Source of the DNA: an uncultured Eubacteriales bacterium
GTDB lineage: Bacteria; Bacillota; Clostridia; Christensenellales; Aristaeellaceae
Assembly: GCA_902800625.1 (NCBI GenBank)
Contig: CADCFG010000014.1
Location: 1-64,000, forward strand
Reading direction: 5' to 3'
DNA length: 64,000 bases
Positions 16,459 to 25,799 of this stretch are shown here, one piece after another; the stretch's first letter is position 1, and each line of letters opens with the position of its first letter. The position numbers and the translations under genes were made by a program. The notes beneath the pieces were generated by a model. It did no database searches. It worked only from the letters and a program-made list of their open reading frames with translations, and was not told the origin of the DNA.

Positions 16459-17325
16459 TCATCCCTTGATGCCCCCTCTCGACACGCCGGCCATGACCTT
16501 GTTGCGGAACACCAGGAACAGCACGATCAGCGGCACGCTGATGACCACCACGGCGGCCATCATGGCGGGAATGTTCTCGCGGCCAAAGCCGTTTTCGCGG
16601 ATCTCCTGGATGCCGTTGGACACCAGGAAGAAGGCGGGATCGTCGGTGACCAGCCGGGGCCAGACGTAGCTGTTCCAGCACTCGATGACCTTCAATATCA
16701 CGATGGTGATGATGGTCGGCTTGCAGATGGGCATCATCACCCGGGTGAGGTACTTGAAGTCGGTGGTGCCATCCACCTTGGCGGCGTTGTACAGCTCGTC
16801 GGGGATCTGGGCGAAGTTCTCGCGCAGCAGGTAGATGTAGAACACGCTGGTCACACTGGGCAGGATCAGGCCAGCGAAGCTGTTGCGCAGGCCCCAGTTG
16901 GTGATGGTCTGGTAGTTGGTGATGATCACCAGCTCGTTGGGGATCATCATCAGCGCCAGGAAAAGCGAGAACACCAGGTTCTTGCCCTTGAACTCAAGGC
17001 GGGCGAAGGCGAAGGCCGCCGGCACGATCACGATCATCATCAGAGCCGTGGTGACCACGGTGAAAATGATGGAATTTAAGAAGTACCGCGCCAGGGGCAC
17101 TTCGGAGAAGGCGCTGACGTAGTTTTCAAAGGTGGGCTGCAGCGTGAAGAACGTGGGAACGTACTCGCCGTTGTAGGCGCTGTAGCTCTTGATGCTCGTC
17201 AGCAGCATCCAGTAGTAGGGGAACAGCACCATCAGCGCCCAGAACGTGAGCAGCACATAGGTGATGGTCTTCACCGTCGTTTTGCGGGCGCGGGAGGCGC
17301 GCTCGATGTGGTCAAAGGTTGTCAT
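16459..17325 (-). CDS. Carbohydrate ABC transporter permease, MalG type
   Basis: A 288-residue binding-protein-dependent permease with six predicted helices. The first helix region is TVKTITYVLLTFWALMVLFP. The EAA loop, ELYNAAKVDGTTDFKYLTRV followed by MMPICKPT (about 187-215), contacts the ATPase. It belongs to the CUT1 family. Start at the ATG 9 bp after AAAGGAG. It lies between the damaged MalF-type gene and the binding protein, and would need an intact MalF partner to function. Confidence 0.93.
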   Translation of the reverse strand: MTTFDHIERASRARKTTVKTITYVLLTFWALMVLFPYYWMLLTSIKSYSAYNGEYVPTFFTLQPTFENYVSAFSEVPLARYFLNSIIFTVVTTALMMIVIVPAAFAFARLEFKGKNLVFSLFLALMMIPNELVIITNYQTITNWGLRNSFAGLILPSVTSVFYIYLLRENFAQIPDELYNAAKVDGTTDFKYLTRVMMPICKPTIITIVILKVIECWNSYVWPRLVTDDPAFFLVSNGIQEIRENGFGRENIPAMMAAVVVISVPLIVLFLVFRNKVMAGVSRGGIKG

Positions 17326-17446
17326 ATTCCGCAACTCCTTTGTCATGAACGGATTGGGGGTTGGCAAATCGCCGGAGGCGGTTTGCGGGTCGGCGGGCAA
17401 GGGAGTGCCGCAGCGCGGCACGAGTTGCGCAGCACGCCGACAACCG

Positions 17447-18282
17447 TCAGTAGTGCACGTTTTTCTTGGAGATCGACAGGTTGATCAGCGTGATGGTGAA
17501 CACCACGGCGAACAGTATGATCGCCGCCGCCGAGGCGTAGGACGGATAGCCGCCGGAATCGCCGTAGAGCATGTCGTAGACGTAGCCCACGATGGTGTTC
17601 ATCTCCGCGGCGTTCAGGTTCGTGCCGAACAGGGCCACCGCGTCGCTGTAGGCCTTGAAGGCCCCGATGAAGCCGGTGATAAGGGGCTGGTGCCGTCCAC
17701 CTTGGCGGCGTTGTAGTAATCCTGGTTCACGCTGGCCAGCGCGCTGGTGAGGATCAGCACCTTGAAGGGCATGACCACCCAGATGGTGTAGAAGCACAGC
17801 ACGAACATCTTGGCCCAGTAGGGGCCGTCGATGAAGTCGATGGGGCCCTTGCCGAACCAGGCCAGGATCAGGTTGGCCAGGCCGTCGGTGTAGGCGGTCT
17901 TCTTGAACAGGATCATGAACACCAGGCCCACCGCCAGCGTGTTGGTCACGTAGGGCAGGAAGTAGACCGTCTGATACAGCTTCTTCAGCGGCGTGATGCT
18001 GTTCAGCCCCACGGAGATCAGGAGTGCGATGATGGTCGACAGCGGCACCGTTATGATGACCAGTATGAACGTGTTCTTCAGCGCCTGCAGGAAGTAGGGG
18101 TCGTGCAGCACGTAGGAATAGTTGTACAGGCCCACGCCGAAGAAGGTCTGGCTGGCGGAGTTGTAGCCCTCCTCAAAGGAATACACGAACACGTCCACCA
18201 GCGGATAGACCATGAAGAAGCCCAGGAACAGTATGGCGGGCAGCAGATACAGCCAGCCCTTCAGATTGTTTTCCTTGTTCAT
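17447..18282 (-). pseudogene. Carbohydrate ABC transporter permease, MalF type, broken by internal deletion
   Basis: The first frame starts [20 protein letters not shown] and runs through five membrane segments to the EAA loop QDYYNAAKVDGTS, then goes out of frame near 17,690. The remaining C-terminus, ITGFIGAFKAYSDAVALF through TLINLSISKKNVHY, continues in another frame to 17,447. The family's intervening EAA stretch (about 20 residues ending ..TLPLISP..) is missing. The lesion is therefore a frameshifting deletion of roughly 60-70 bp, very like that in galE. The EAA loop is needed for coupling to the ATPase, so the product should be inactive unless this is an assembly artefact. Confidence 0.87.
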
Positions 18283-18283
18283 G

Positions 18284-19369
<1,086 letters not shown>

Positions 19370-19418
19370 GGCGCTCATCCTCCGGTTGGTTGATGGTCGG
19401 TGGGGTGAATACGAAAGT

Positions 19419-19424
19419 ATTATA
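19419..19424 (-). promoter_or_regulatory. Probable -10 element of the sugar ABC operon
   Basis: TATAAT on the minus strand about 50 bp before the ATPase start, next to a short AATAC-gaaa-GTATT palindrome (19409-19422) that could be an operator. No good -35 is visible. Confidence 0.4.
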
Positions 19425-19463
19425 ACATATAAATGACGAATGGGGAATGGGGAAGGCTGCGGG

Positions 19464-20852
19464 TCAGTCTGTGGCTTCAGGGAGGTATTTCGGCTCCCGC
19501 TGCATATTGGCGATGTCCAGCGCCACGCGCTGCTCCAGGCCGTCGATGTCCCGAAGGTCATCGCCCCACAGCTCCCGGTCGGCCAGCGCGGCGTAGGCCA
19601 GGGCCTCCGGCGGCATGTCGTGGGACAGCGTGGAGAACACCTCCAGGTCGTCCGCGGCGTCGATGATCTGGTGCCGCTCGCTGCCGCGAAGCACCTCGTA
19701 CTGGCCCTTCTCATTGGGCCTCGCGCCGGCGTACAGCATGATGGTGGCCGCGAGCGCGAAGGTCAGGCGGCGGGGCGGCTCGAAGTTCTCGTGCGCCCAT
19801 TCCCGGATCAGCGGCAGCGCCGAGGCCCTGAACCGGCCCAGCAGCGGCGCGGCCACACGCAGGATGGCGTTGTCGTTCAGCGGGTTCTCGAAGCGCTCGA
19901 AGGCGCGTATGACGTAAGGGGTGTCCGCGGCGCGGGCGGCCTCGTCCGCGGGCAGCAGCTCCTGCATATAGGCCTTGCCCACGTAATCCCGCAGCGCCTC
20001 GTCCTTCATGCAGTCCGAGAGGGTGTTGTGTCCCCGCAGCCAGCCCGCCGCCGCCAGCAGGAAAAGCCCTGCGTCGAACAGGCGGCGCTTCTGTTCCAGG
20101 ATGGGGGAGAGGTCGTCCACGAAGGCCACGCCCTCGGCGGCGTCCAGCCTCCAGCGCTGCCGGAAGGCCGCCGGCGCCTGTATGGTCAGCTTCACGCCGG
20201 GCTCCGCCAGGTGGATCATGCCGTCGGCATAGTTCATGGTCTCGCACAGCCGCGCGGCCTCCTTCGCCTCGGCCCGCAGGGCGATGCCGTCGGCCAGGGC
20301 GGAGCAAAAGGCGCACTGATCGTGGATGTAGGCTTCAAGCCCCGGCGCGCGGGCGATCAGTCCGTCCCGCACGGCTTCGGCGCCGACGGCGCGCTCCCCG
20401 ACGCACAGGACGTCCAGCCCGGGCAGGCCCGCTTCGGCGCGGGTTTGCAGCAGCCGCGCCGCCAGATCCAGCGCCTTGCGCAGGTCGCTTTCGCCCAGTA
20501 TGGCCAGCGCAAGCGCCGGGCCCACCGCCAGCGCGTCGATATCGCTCTCGCCCCCGGCGCGCAGTATGGACTGGACGACCTCCTCCCGGTTCACGGCCTG
20601 CTCGCCCAGGTAGCCCCGGGTGAACAGGGTGAACATGCCGTCCTGCTCGGCAAGCAGCTTTGCCGGGTCCCGGCCATCGACCTCTCCGAGGCGCAGCGCG
20701 GCGATACCCACGCCCGCCCCGGCCCTGTCGATCAGGCTGTCCACCACGCCCAACAGGGTCTCGTCCAGGCCGAACTGCACGGCGTTCACCTGCGCGGGAA
20801 AGTGCTCGTCAATCTCGTAGCGGCCCATCATGCCGCGGTTCAGTCGTTGCAT
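19464..20852 (-). CDS. Mannitol dehydrogenase/tagaturonate reductase family protein, catalytic residues lost
   Basis: A 462-residue protein collinear with altronate oxidoreductase UxaB: QFGLDETLLGVVDSLIDRAG, FVDDLSPILEQK, YGKAYM-like VGKAYMQELLPADE, and RRLTFALAATIMLYAG. Two hallmarks are missing. The NAD motif QFGxGNFLRAF reads QFGLDETLLGVV. The catalytic K-x4-N-x2-H reads KRRLFDAGL, so Asn is Asp and His is Leu. It may be a non-catalytic relative or use another chemistry. Start at the ATG 8 bp after AAAGGA. Its stop lies about 95 bp before the sugar ABC operon on the same strand, suggesting joint function in sugar-acid or polyol use. Confidence 0.8.
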   Translation of the reverse strand: MQRLNRGMMGRYEIDEHFPAQVNAVQFGLDETLLGVVDSLIDRAGAGVGIAALRLGEVDGRDPAKLLAEQDGMFTLFTRGYLGEQAVNREEVVQSILRAGGESDIDALAVGPALALAILGESDLRKALDLAARLLQTRAEAGLPGLDVLCVGERAVGAEAVRDGLIARAPGLEAYIHDQCAFCSALADGIALRAEAKEAARLCETMNYADGMIHLAEPGVKLTIQAPAAFRQRWRLDAAEGVAFVDDLSPILEQKRRLFDAGLFLLAAAGWLRGHNTLSDCMKDEALRDYVGKAYMQELLPADEAARAADTPYVIRAFERFENPLNDNAILRVAAPLLGRFRASALPLIREWAHENFEPPRRLTFALAATIMLYAGARPNEKGQYEVLRGSERHQIIDAADDLEVFSTLSHDMPPEALAYAALADRELWGDDLRDIDGLEQRVALDIANMQREPKYLPEATD

Positions 20853-20887
20853 GGCAAATGTCCTTTCCGCATCCAATAACCGCCATC

Positions 20888-20916
20888 AGTATAGCACAAC
20901 CGGCCCTTCGGCGCAA
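20888..20916 (-). promoter_or_regulatory. Promoter of the UxaB-like gene
   Basis: Minus strand TTGCGC (20916-20911), a 17-bp spacer and TATACT (20893-20888), about 35 bp before the start codon. Confidence 0.75.
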
Positions 20917-21004
20917 TTTTACGGGGCAAAAATGATATTAAAAGTTGTGTTTGGACACGGTTTGTGGTAATATGATGGAGACAACGGAGAAAAGAGGTTG
21001 AACT

Positions 21005-21649
21005 ATGGAGGCAATACTGCGATTTGACAGCTCGATTTTGCTGTGGATTCAGGACCACGTGCGCGGCGGCATCCTGACGCCCATCATGCAGGTTATCACC
21101 CACCTGGGCGACAAGGGCGCGTTCTGGATCCTGCTGACGCTGGCGCTGCTGATCTACCCCAACCGCAAGACCCGCCGGCTGGGCGTGTTCTGCGGCTGCG
21201 CGATGGTCATCGGCCTGGTCGTCACCAACCTGATCATCAAGAACTGGGTGGCCCGCGTGCGGCCCTATGATCTTATGGATCCGCTGAATCCGGCAGTCAG
21301 GCACCCGCTGTTTGAGCGGCTGATCCTGATCGTCGGCGAGGAGCACGATTACTCGTTCCCCTCCGGCCACACCACCAACTCCCTGGCCTGCGCCTGGGTG
21401 CTGTTCAGGAAGGCCCCGAAGAAGTGGGGCGTCCCGGCGCTGGTGCTGGCGATACTGATCGCCCTGTCCCGGCTGTATGTGGGCATCCACTATCCCACCG
21501 ACGTGCTGGGCGGCGCCGTGATCGGCATCGGCAGCGCCTGCCTGGCCATCTGGCTGGTGCCCAAGGTGGAAAAGAAGTTCCCCATCCTGAAGCGGTTCTA
21601 TGGGCCCAGGAAGGGGACGAAGAAGAAGGCAGTGGCAAAGCAGCAGTAA
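21005..21649 (+). CDS. PAP2 family membrane phosphatase
   Basis: A 214-residue membrane protein with the three phosphatidic-acid-phosphatase motifs: KNWVARVRP (KxxxxxxRP, about 81), YSFPSGHTTNS (PSGH, about 119) and SRLYVGIHYPTDVLGG (about 157). It has about five or six membrane helices and a Lys-rich cytoplasmic tail. Likely roles are dephosphorylation of undecaprenyl pyrophosphate or of a lipid phosphate in envelope synthesis. A weak promoter (TTGTGT 20945-20950, TAATAT 20968-20973) lies upstream. Confidence 0.92.
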   Translation: MEAILRFDSSILLWIQDHVRGGILTPIMQVITHLGDKGAFWILLTLALLIYPNRKTRRLGVFCGCAMVIGLVVTNLIIKNWVARVRPYDLMDPLNPAVRHPLFERLILIVGEEHDYSFPSGHTTNSLACAWVLFRKAPKKWGVPALVLAILIALSRLYVGIHYPTDVLGGAVIGIGSACLAIWLVPKVEKKFPILKRFYGPRKGTKKKAVAKQQ

Positions 21650-21989
21650 GGGAAAGCGCATTGCAGGGGCGGCATCGTGCCGCCCCTGTTCTGTCTTAGC
21701 GGGACCCCGATCCTCGCTGATCCCCCATGGCCGAAAAAACCGTTCTTCGGAGCTCTGTTGGATATGATTTCCAGAAGGGGAACCGAGGGACGGCTTTTTT
21801 GGCGGCCTGCGCTCGCTGTTCAGTTAAGCTTCGCGTTCGGCACCACGCGCCGAGCCGCTCGCTTCAATTCACGACTCGGCAGGCCGCCCCGTGATTGGGG
21901 AGCAGCGATGCTTGTGGAATTTCTACAAGGGGTGCCCCAGTGGCTGCTCCGCAGGAACCTCCCCATTGAAATGGGAAGGTTTTTTGTCT
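21650..21989. other. Gene-free repeat-filled gap between PAP2 and M32 genes
   Basis: Contains a GCAGGGGCGGC/GCCGCCCCTG hairpin (21663-21690), an inverted AAAACCGTTC...GACGGCTTTTTT pair (21737-21800), the 88-bp element, and a terminator-like CCTCCCCATTgaaATGGGAAGG followed by TTTTTT (21959-21988). No coding frame is supported. Confidence 0.6.
21801..21888. repeat. 88-bp inverted-repeat-bounded element, copy 1
   Basis: Bounded by perfect 10-bp inverted termini GGCGGCCTGC and GCAGGCCGCC. The interior reads GCTCGCTGTTCAG, then GCGTTCGGCAC, CGCCGAGCCGCTCGCTTCAA and TTCACGACTCG. Copies 2 and 3 (39,063-39,150; 43,193-43,280) are the same length and nearly identical. All are intergenic and preceded by a GAACGGTTCTTTTTT-like run. 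Confidence 0.88.
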
Positions 21990-23489
21990 TTACAGCCCGT
22001 ACAGCTCCCCGTACTTGCCCTTCAGATAGTCCACGTAGTAATGTGCGTCGAAGGGTGCGCCACAGGCGCTGAGGATCAGTTCGTTGGGGGTGAGCAGCTG
22101 GCCGTAGTGGTGGATCTTCTCGCCCAGCCAGGCGGTGATGGGCTTCAGATCCCCGCTGCGAACCACGCTGAACACGTCGATGCCCTTCTGCATCCGGGGG
22201 AGCATCTGGGCGCCGTAGGCGCTGCCCAGGGCATAGCTGGGGAAGTAGCCGATGGCGCCGAAGGACCAGTGGCTGTCCTGAAGGACCCCGCGCCGGTCGT
22301 CCGGCACGTCGATGCCCAGGTACTTCTTGTACATCCGGTTCCACTCGCCGGGGATGTCGTCCGTCTTCAAATCCCCGCCGATCATGGCCTTTTCCAGCTC
22401 GTAGCGAATCATCACGTGCATGGCGTAGGTCAGCTCGTCGGCCTCGGTGCGGATCAGCGAGGGCTCTGCGAGGTTCGCCGCACGGTACAGTTTCTCCTCG
22501 TCCACGCCCGCCATCTGCGCCGGGAACAGCGCCTTCAGCTCCGGCAGCAGCACCTCGCAGAACGCGCGGCTGCGGCCGATGATGTTCTCATAAAAGCGGC
22601 TCTGGCTCTCGTGGATGGACATACTGCTGCCGCCGGCGAGGATCGTGCCCTGCAGCTCGTCGCCCACGCCCAGCTCATACAGCGCGTGGCCGCCCTCGTG
22701 CACCACGCTGTACAGGTTGGAAAGCACGCTGTCCTCGTGGTAGTGGGTGGTGATGCGCACGTCGTGCTTGTTGAAGCCGTCGGTGAAGGGATGCTCCGTC
22801 TCGCCCACAGAGCAGTCGTCCCGGTTGATGCCCATGATCTGCATCACCCGGTCGGTGAACTTCTTTTGCAGGTGGATGGGATAGGGCTGGTTCAGGAAGG
22901 CCACGTCCGGGCGGGGCTTTTCGGCCACGGCCAGGATCACCGGGGTCAGCTCGGCCCTGAGCAGCTCGAAGAACGGGTCCAGCGTCTCGTGGCTGAGGCC
23001 CTTCTCGTAGCCGTCCAGCAGCACGTCATAGGCAGGCTTCTTCGCGTCCTTGCGCTCGGCAAAGCGGCGGTTGTAGGCGATGATTTTGTCCAGATAGGGC
23101 GCGTAGGCGGCAAAGTCGCTGGCCAGCTTGGCGTCGTGCCAAACCTGCATGGCCTCGGCCATCAGCTGCTGATAGGCCATGAACTCGTCCGCGGGAACGA
23201 GGGTCAGATCGTCCCGCTGCTCCTTCAGCACCTCCGCGCGGCGGCGGTCCTTCAAGGAGACCTCGTCCCTGTGGGCGAGGATCGTGTCGATGATCTCCCC
23301 GGTCTCCCCGGCGGTCACCTTTTCGTGGATGATGCCGCTCAAAAAGGCCATGGTCTCGCCCCTCATGGGGGCAGAGTTGCGCGGGGCCACGGTCTCGCCG
23401 TCGTAGTTCAGGCAGCCAATGGCGTGGCTGTAGGCGCGCAGGGTGGTTTCCAGGTTTGTGAATGAGGTTAATGCATCGGTCAAGGTCAT
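21990..23489 (-). CDS. M32 family metallocarboxypeptidase (carboxypeptidase Taq type)
   Basis: A 499-residue cytoplasmic zinc carboxypeptidase with all M32 signatures: HPFTDGFNKHDVRITTHY, zinc site VVHEGGHALYELG (HExxH, near 262), SMSIHESQSRFYENIIGRS, HVMIRYELEKAM, and GVLQDSHWSFGAIGYFPSYALG. Length matches the family (about 500). It removes C-terminal residues from peptides. GGAGGAAAACACT precedes the ATG. It forms no evident operon. Confidence 0.96.
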   Translation of the reverse strand: MTLTDALTSFTNLETTLRAYSHAIGCLNYDGETVAPRNSAPMRGETMAFLSGIIHEKVTAGETGEIIDTILAHRDEVSLKDRRRAEVLKEQRDDLTLVPADEFMAYQQLMAEAMQVWHDAKLASDFAAYAPYLDKIIAYNRRFAERKDAKKPAYDVLLDGYEKGLSHETLDPFFELLRAELTPVILAVAEKPRPDVAFLNQPYPIHLQKKFTDRVMQIMGINRDDCSVGETEHPFTDGFNKHDVRITTHYHEDSVLSNLYSVVHEGGHALYELGVGDELQGTILAGGSSMSIHESQSRFYENIIGRSRAFCEVLLPELKALFPAQMAGVDEEKLYRAANLAEPSLIRTEADELTYAMHVMIRYELEKAMIGGDLKTDDIPGEWNRMYKKYLGIDVPDDRRGVLQDSHWSFGAIGYFPSYALGSAYGAQMLPRMQKGIDVFSVVRSGDLKPITAWLGEKIHHYGQLLTPNELILSACGAPFDAHYYVDYLKGKYGELYGL

Positions 23490-23555
23490 AGTGTTTTCCT
23501 CCGAGTGGATTTTGGCGTATAACGCTCATTATTATGTGGAAGGGGAAACTATCGT

Positions 23556-23652
23556 ACAGATCCTTCGACTTCGCTCAGGATGACAGGAGACGCGAAACGT
23601 TGTCATTCTGAGCGGAGCGTCGCCGGAGGCGAGGCGTAGTCGAAGAATCTGT
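23556..23652. repeat. Palindromic ACAGATCCTTCGACT repeat element, second copy
   Basis: Ends ACAGATCCTTCGACT and AGTCGAAGAATCTGT. Inner arms CTTCGCTCAGGATGAC and GTCATTCTGAGCGGAGCG. Same family as 10,396-10,492. Confidence 0.8.
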
Positions 23653-23683
23653 CCGAAAATATAACAGCAGACAGCATAGCGAG

Positions 23684-24496
23684 CTATTTTATTAGATTCC
23701 ATTCTTTTTTTCCGTTTGCAGAACGACCCAATACAACAGCAGCTGCCGCAGATGGTGAATTAAATTCATAATCTACGGTAAAATGTCGATCTTCTATAAC
23801 GCTATTTGCTTCCAGTTTTCTTTTCAGATCGTGATATCCTTTCGCACGTGTAGGGAAAGAATCAGATTCATGATCCGACGTAATGGAACCTTTTAATACT
23901 GTAAACCCACCTGCACTAAAGTGACCCATAGCCTGTGCCCCATTACCCGTGCAATAAAGGTTTTCCATAGCAGGCGAATCTGGTTTCGCTTCTGAAAAAA
24001 CCTTATATCCCAAAACGTTAATTAGAATCTTGACGTTATCGATAAACTCTTCCATGACAGCAATCTGTGATTCTTTGAGAACTGTCTTGGAGAATGTGTT
24101 TTTGGTCAAGATTTCATATTGCTTGCACTCACGTGCAGTTTCAACAAAACGGTTTTCCAGGTAGCGAATCAACGCTTTATTCAAATCACGGCCGAGAAAG
24201 GCCACTGCAGTTGACCAATAGTATCTTTCACGATCAGAATCATAATCGCGAATATGCTGTTTTAGTCTTTCCAGTATGTTTTCCGCTTCACCAATATAGA
24301 CGGAATCAAGACCTCGATCATTTTTACAGAACAGGAAATAAACGCCGACACCTGTTATGTCTGTCCTTTTACAAGCAAGAACATCGGTTCTGGGTATCTT
24401 GATGGCACTTCCATTCCAATTTGAAAGCTCCGCCGTAACGATTCCTTCGGGTTCTCCATCCACCAGGAATAACTCTATTGTTCTTCCGTACGGCAT
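23684..24496 (-). CDS. GIY-YIG nuclease family protein with DUF4357 domain
   Basis: A 270-residue protein. The GIY-YIG domain (about 48-130) has GVGVYFLF, SVYIGEAENILERLKQHI with the catalytic Arg, and a downstream Glu in RYLENRFVE. The C-terminal DUF4357 (about 210-268) carries FTVLKGSITS and EFNSPSAAAAVVLGRSANGK. Proteins of this architecture are often near restriction-modification systems or mobile DNA. The gene is much AT-richer than everything around it, with codons such as ATA, TTA and AAA common, a sign of horizontal acquisition. AGGAGG precedes the ATG. Confidence 0.9.
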   Translation of the reverse strand: MPYGRTIELFLVDGEPEGIVTAELSNWNGSAIKIPRTDVLACKRTDITGVGVYFLFCKNDRGLDSVYIGEAENILERLKQHIRDYDSDRERYYWSTAVAFLGRDLNKALIRYLENRFVETARECKQYEILTKNTFSKTVLKESQIAVMEEFIDNVKILINVLGYKVFSEAKPDSPAMENLYCTGNGAQAMGHFSAGGFTVLKGSITSDHESDSFPTRAKGYHDLKRKLEANSVIEDRHFTVDYEFNSPSAAAAVVLGRSANGKKEWNLIK

Positions 24497-24536
24497 AGCA
24501 ATACCTCCTGAAAAGTTGCAATAGAAAAAACACAGT

Positions 24537-25775
24537 CTATCCGAACTCGTACTCGTCGTCCCGCAGCATCTGCAGGCTGTAGGCCATGACGACCACGTCC
24601 GGGTGGTATTCCTCGATCCACTCCTCCAGGGGTCTGGAGTCCTGCCGCAGGTCTATGCACACCATGTGCCGGGCCATCAGGGACATGAAGGTGCCGATGG
24701 GGGCGCTGTAGCTGTCCTTGAGCAGCATCACGGTGACGTCCGGCGCGTCCGGGTTGGTGAGCAGGTCGTAATTCTCCACCTGGCCGTAATAGGTATAGGC
24801 ATAGGTGTTCCAGGTCTTGCCCGGCTCCGGGTCCAGGCGGTCGAAGCGGGTGACGGCCTCGCGGAAGCTGCCCTCGCCGTGGCCTTCGGTCTTGGAGCGC
24901 TTGAAATCGCGGGTGATTTCGGTTTCATACTTGGGCCAGTATTCCACAATGTCGTCTGGCTCCACCAGGGCCGTGCCCACGCGCTGGCCGTACTTGCCCA
25001 TGAACAGCTTTTCGTGGGTCAGGGTGTTCAGGTTCTCGAGGTCCAGCCTTGTGGGGTCCAGATTCGCGCCGGTCATGTCGTTGATCTCGCCGGCGATGCG
25101 CTGGGCCATGGTGATGGCGGCCAGGGTGGACCAGTGCTGGTCGGTGACCATCAGCAGATCGTCCAGGTCCCGGCCGCAGTTCGGCAGCACGTCCCGGCTG
25201 TCCAGGGTGCGCACGCCGCCTTCCCGCAGGCAGGCCAGCGCCTCGTCCGCCATCTCGGCGGAGTGGTCCAGCGCGGCGTAGTCCGAGGGCATCATGGCCG
25301 GGTCGTATAGGGTGGGATGCTCGTAGACGAACAGGAAGGGGATATCCTTCAGCGTGGTGTTGCGCAGCTCGACGATGTCCCGGGCGTTGCCCTCCAGGGA
25401 CTTGTAGTCCTGCAGGTCGTACAGGTGGCCGTCGGTGAGGGTGATCATGTTCTGGCTGCCGGTGTTGATGACCCGCTTGCCCAGGGCATACTGGAAAGCG
25501 GAATTGGCATAGCCCATCTCATCCTTCAGCCACATGTTTTCCGCGATGGCGGCGGTGAAGCTGTTGATCCGGGCGGCCAGCTTGTCCAGCTGGTTGGCGT
25601 GCTTGGGCAGCGTGGCGCGCAGCTTGGGCGTCATGCGCACGGACTCCAGCAGGTCGTCGTGGCTGTTGATGAGCATGGCGGCAAATGCCGTGAAGACAAA
25701 GCCCAGGAACGCCACCGTCAATATCGCGGCGGTGACGCGGGTCAGCTTTTTCGAAGGGGTTTTAACTTCTTTCAT
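24537..25775 (-). CDS. AlgX/AlgJ-like (DHHW type) extracytoplasmic SGNH-fold protein
   Basis: A 412-residue protein with one N-terminal membrane segment (about 13-35, VTAAILTVAFLGFVFTAFAA), so the bulk is extracytoplasmic. It has LLMVTDQHWSTLAAITMAQR, the DxHW motif of AlgX/DHHW proteins, and VTVMLLKDSYSAPIGTFMS, the SGNH-like Ser block, then PDVVVMAYSLQML near the end. Relatives help O-acetylate exported polysaccharides, usually beside an MBOAT acyltransferase, which is not here. AAAGGA precedes the ATG. It ends 40 bp before the foreign-looking GIY-YIG gene. Confidence 0.75.
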   Translation of the reverse strand: MKEVKTPSKKLTRVTAAILTVAFLGFVFTAFAAMLINSHDDLLESVRMTPKLRATLPKHANQLDKLAARINSFTAAIAENMWLKDEMGYANSAFQYALGKRVINTGSQNMITLTDGHLYDLQDYKSLEGNARDIVELRNTTLKDIPFLFVYEHPTLYDPAMMPSDYAALDHSAEMADEALACLREGGVRTLDSRDVLPNCGRDLDDLLMVTDQHWSTLAAITMAQRIAGEINDMTGANLDPTRLDLENLNTLTHEKLFMGKYGQRVGTALVEPDDIVEYWPKYETEITRDFKRSKTEGHGEGSFREAVTRFDRLDPEPGKTWNTYAYTYYGQVENYDLLTNPDAPDVTVMLLKDSYSAPIGTFMSLMARHMVCIDLRQDSRPLEEWIEEYHPDVVVMAYSLQMLRDDEYEFG

Positions 25776-25799
25776 GGTTTTCCTTTCGGGGGATATATC

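Noticed and set aside
17600..17720. Single-base sequencing error in the MalF-type gene
   Set aside because: The frames do not abut at the protein level: about 20 conserved residues of the EAA loop are absent, so an indel error is not enough.
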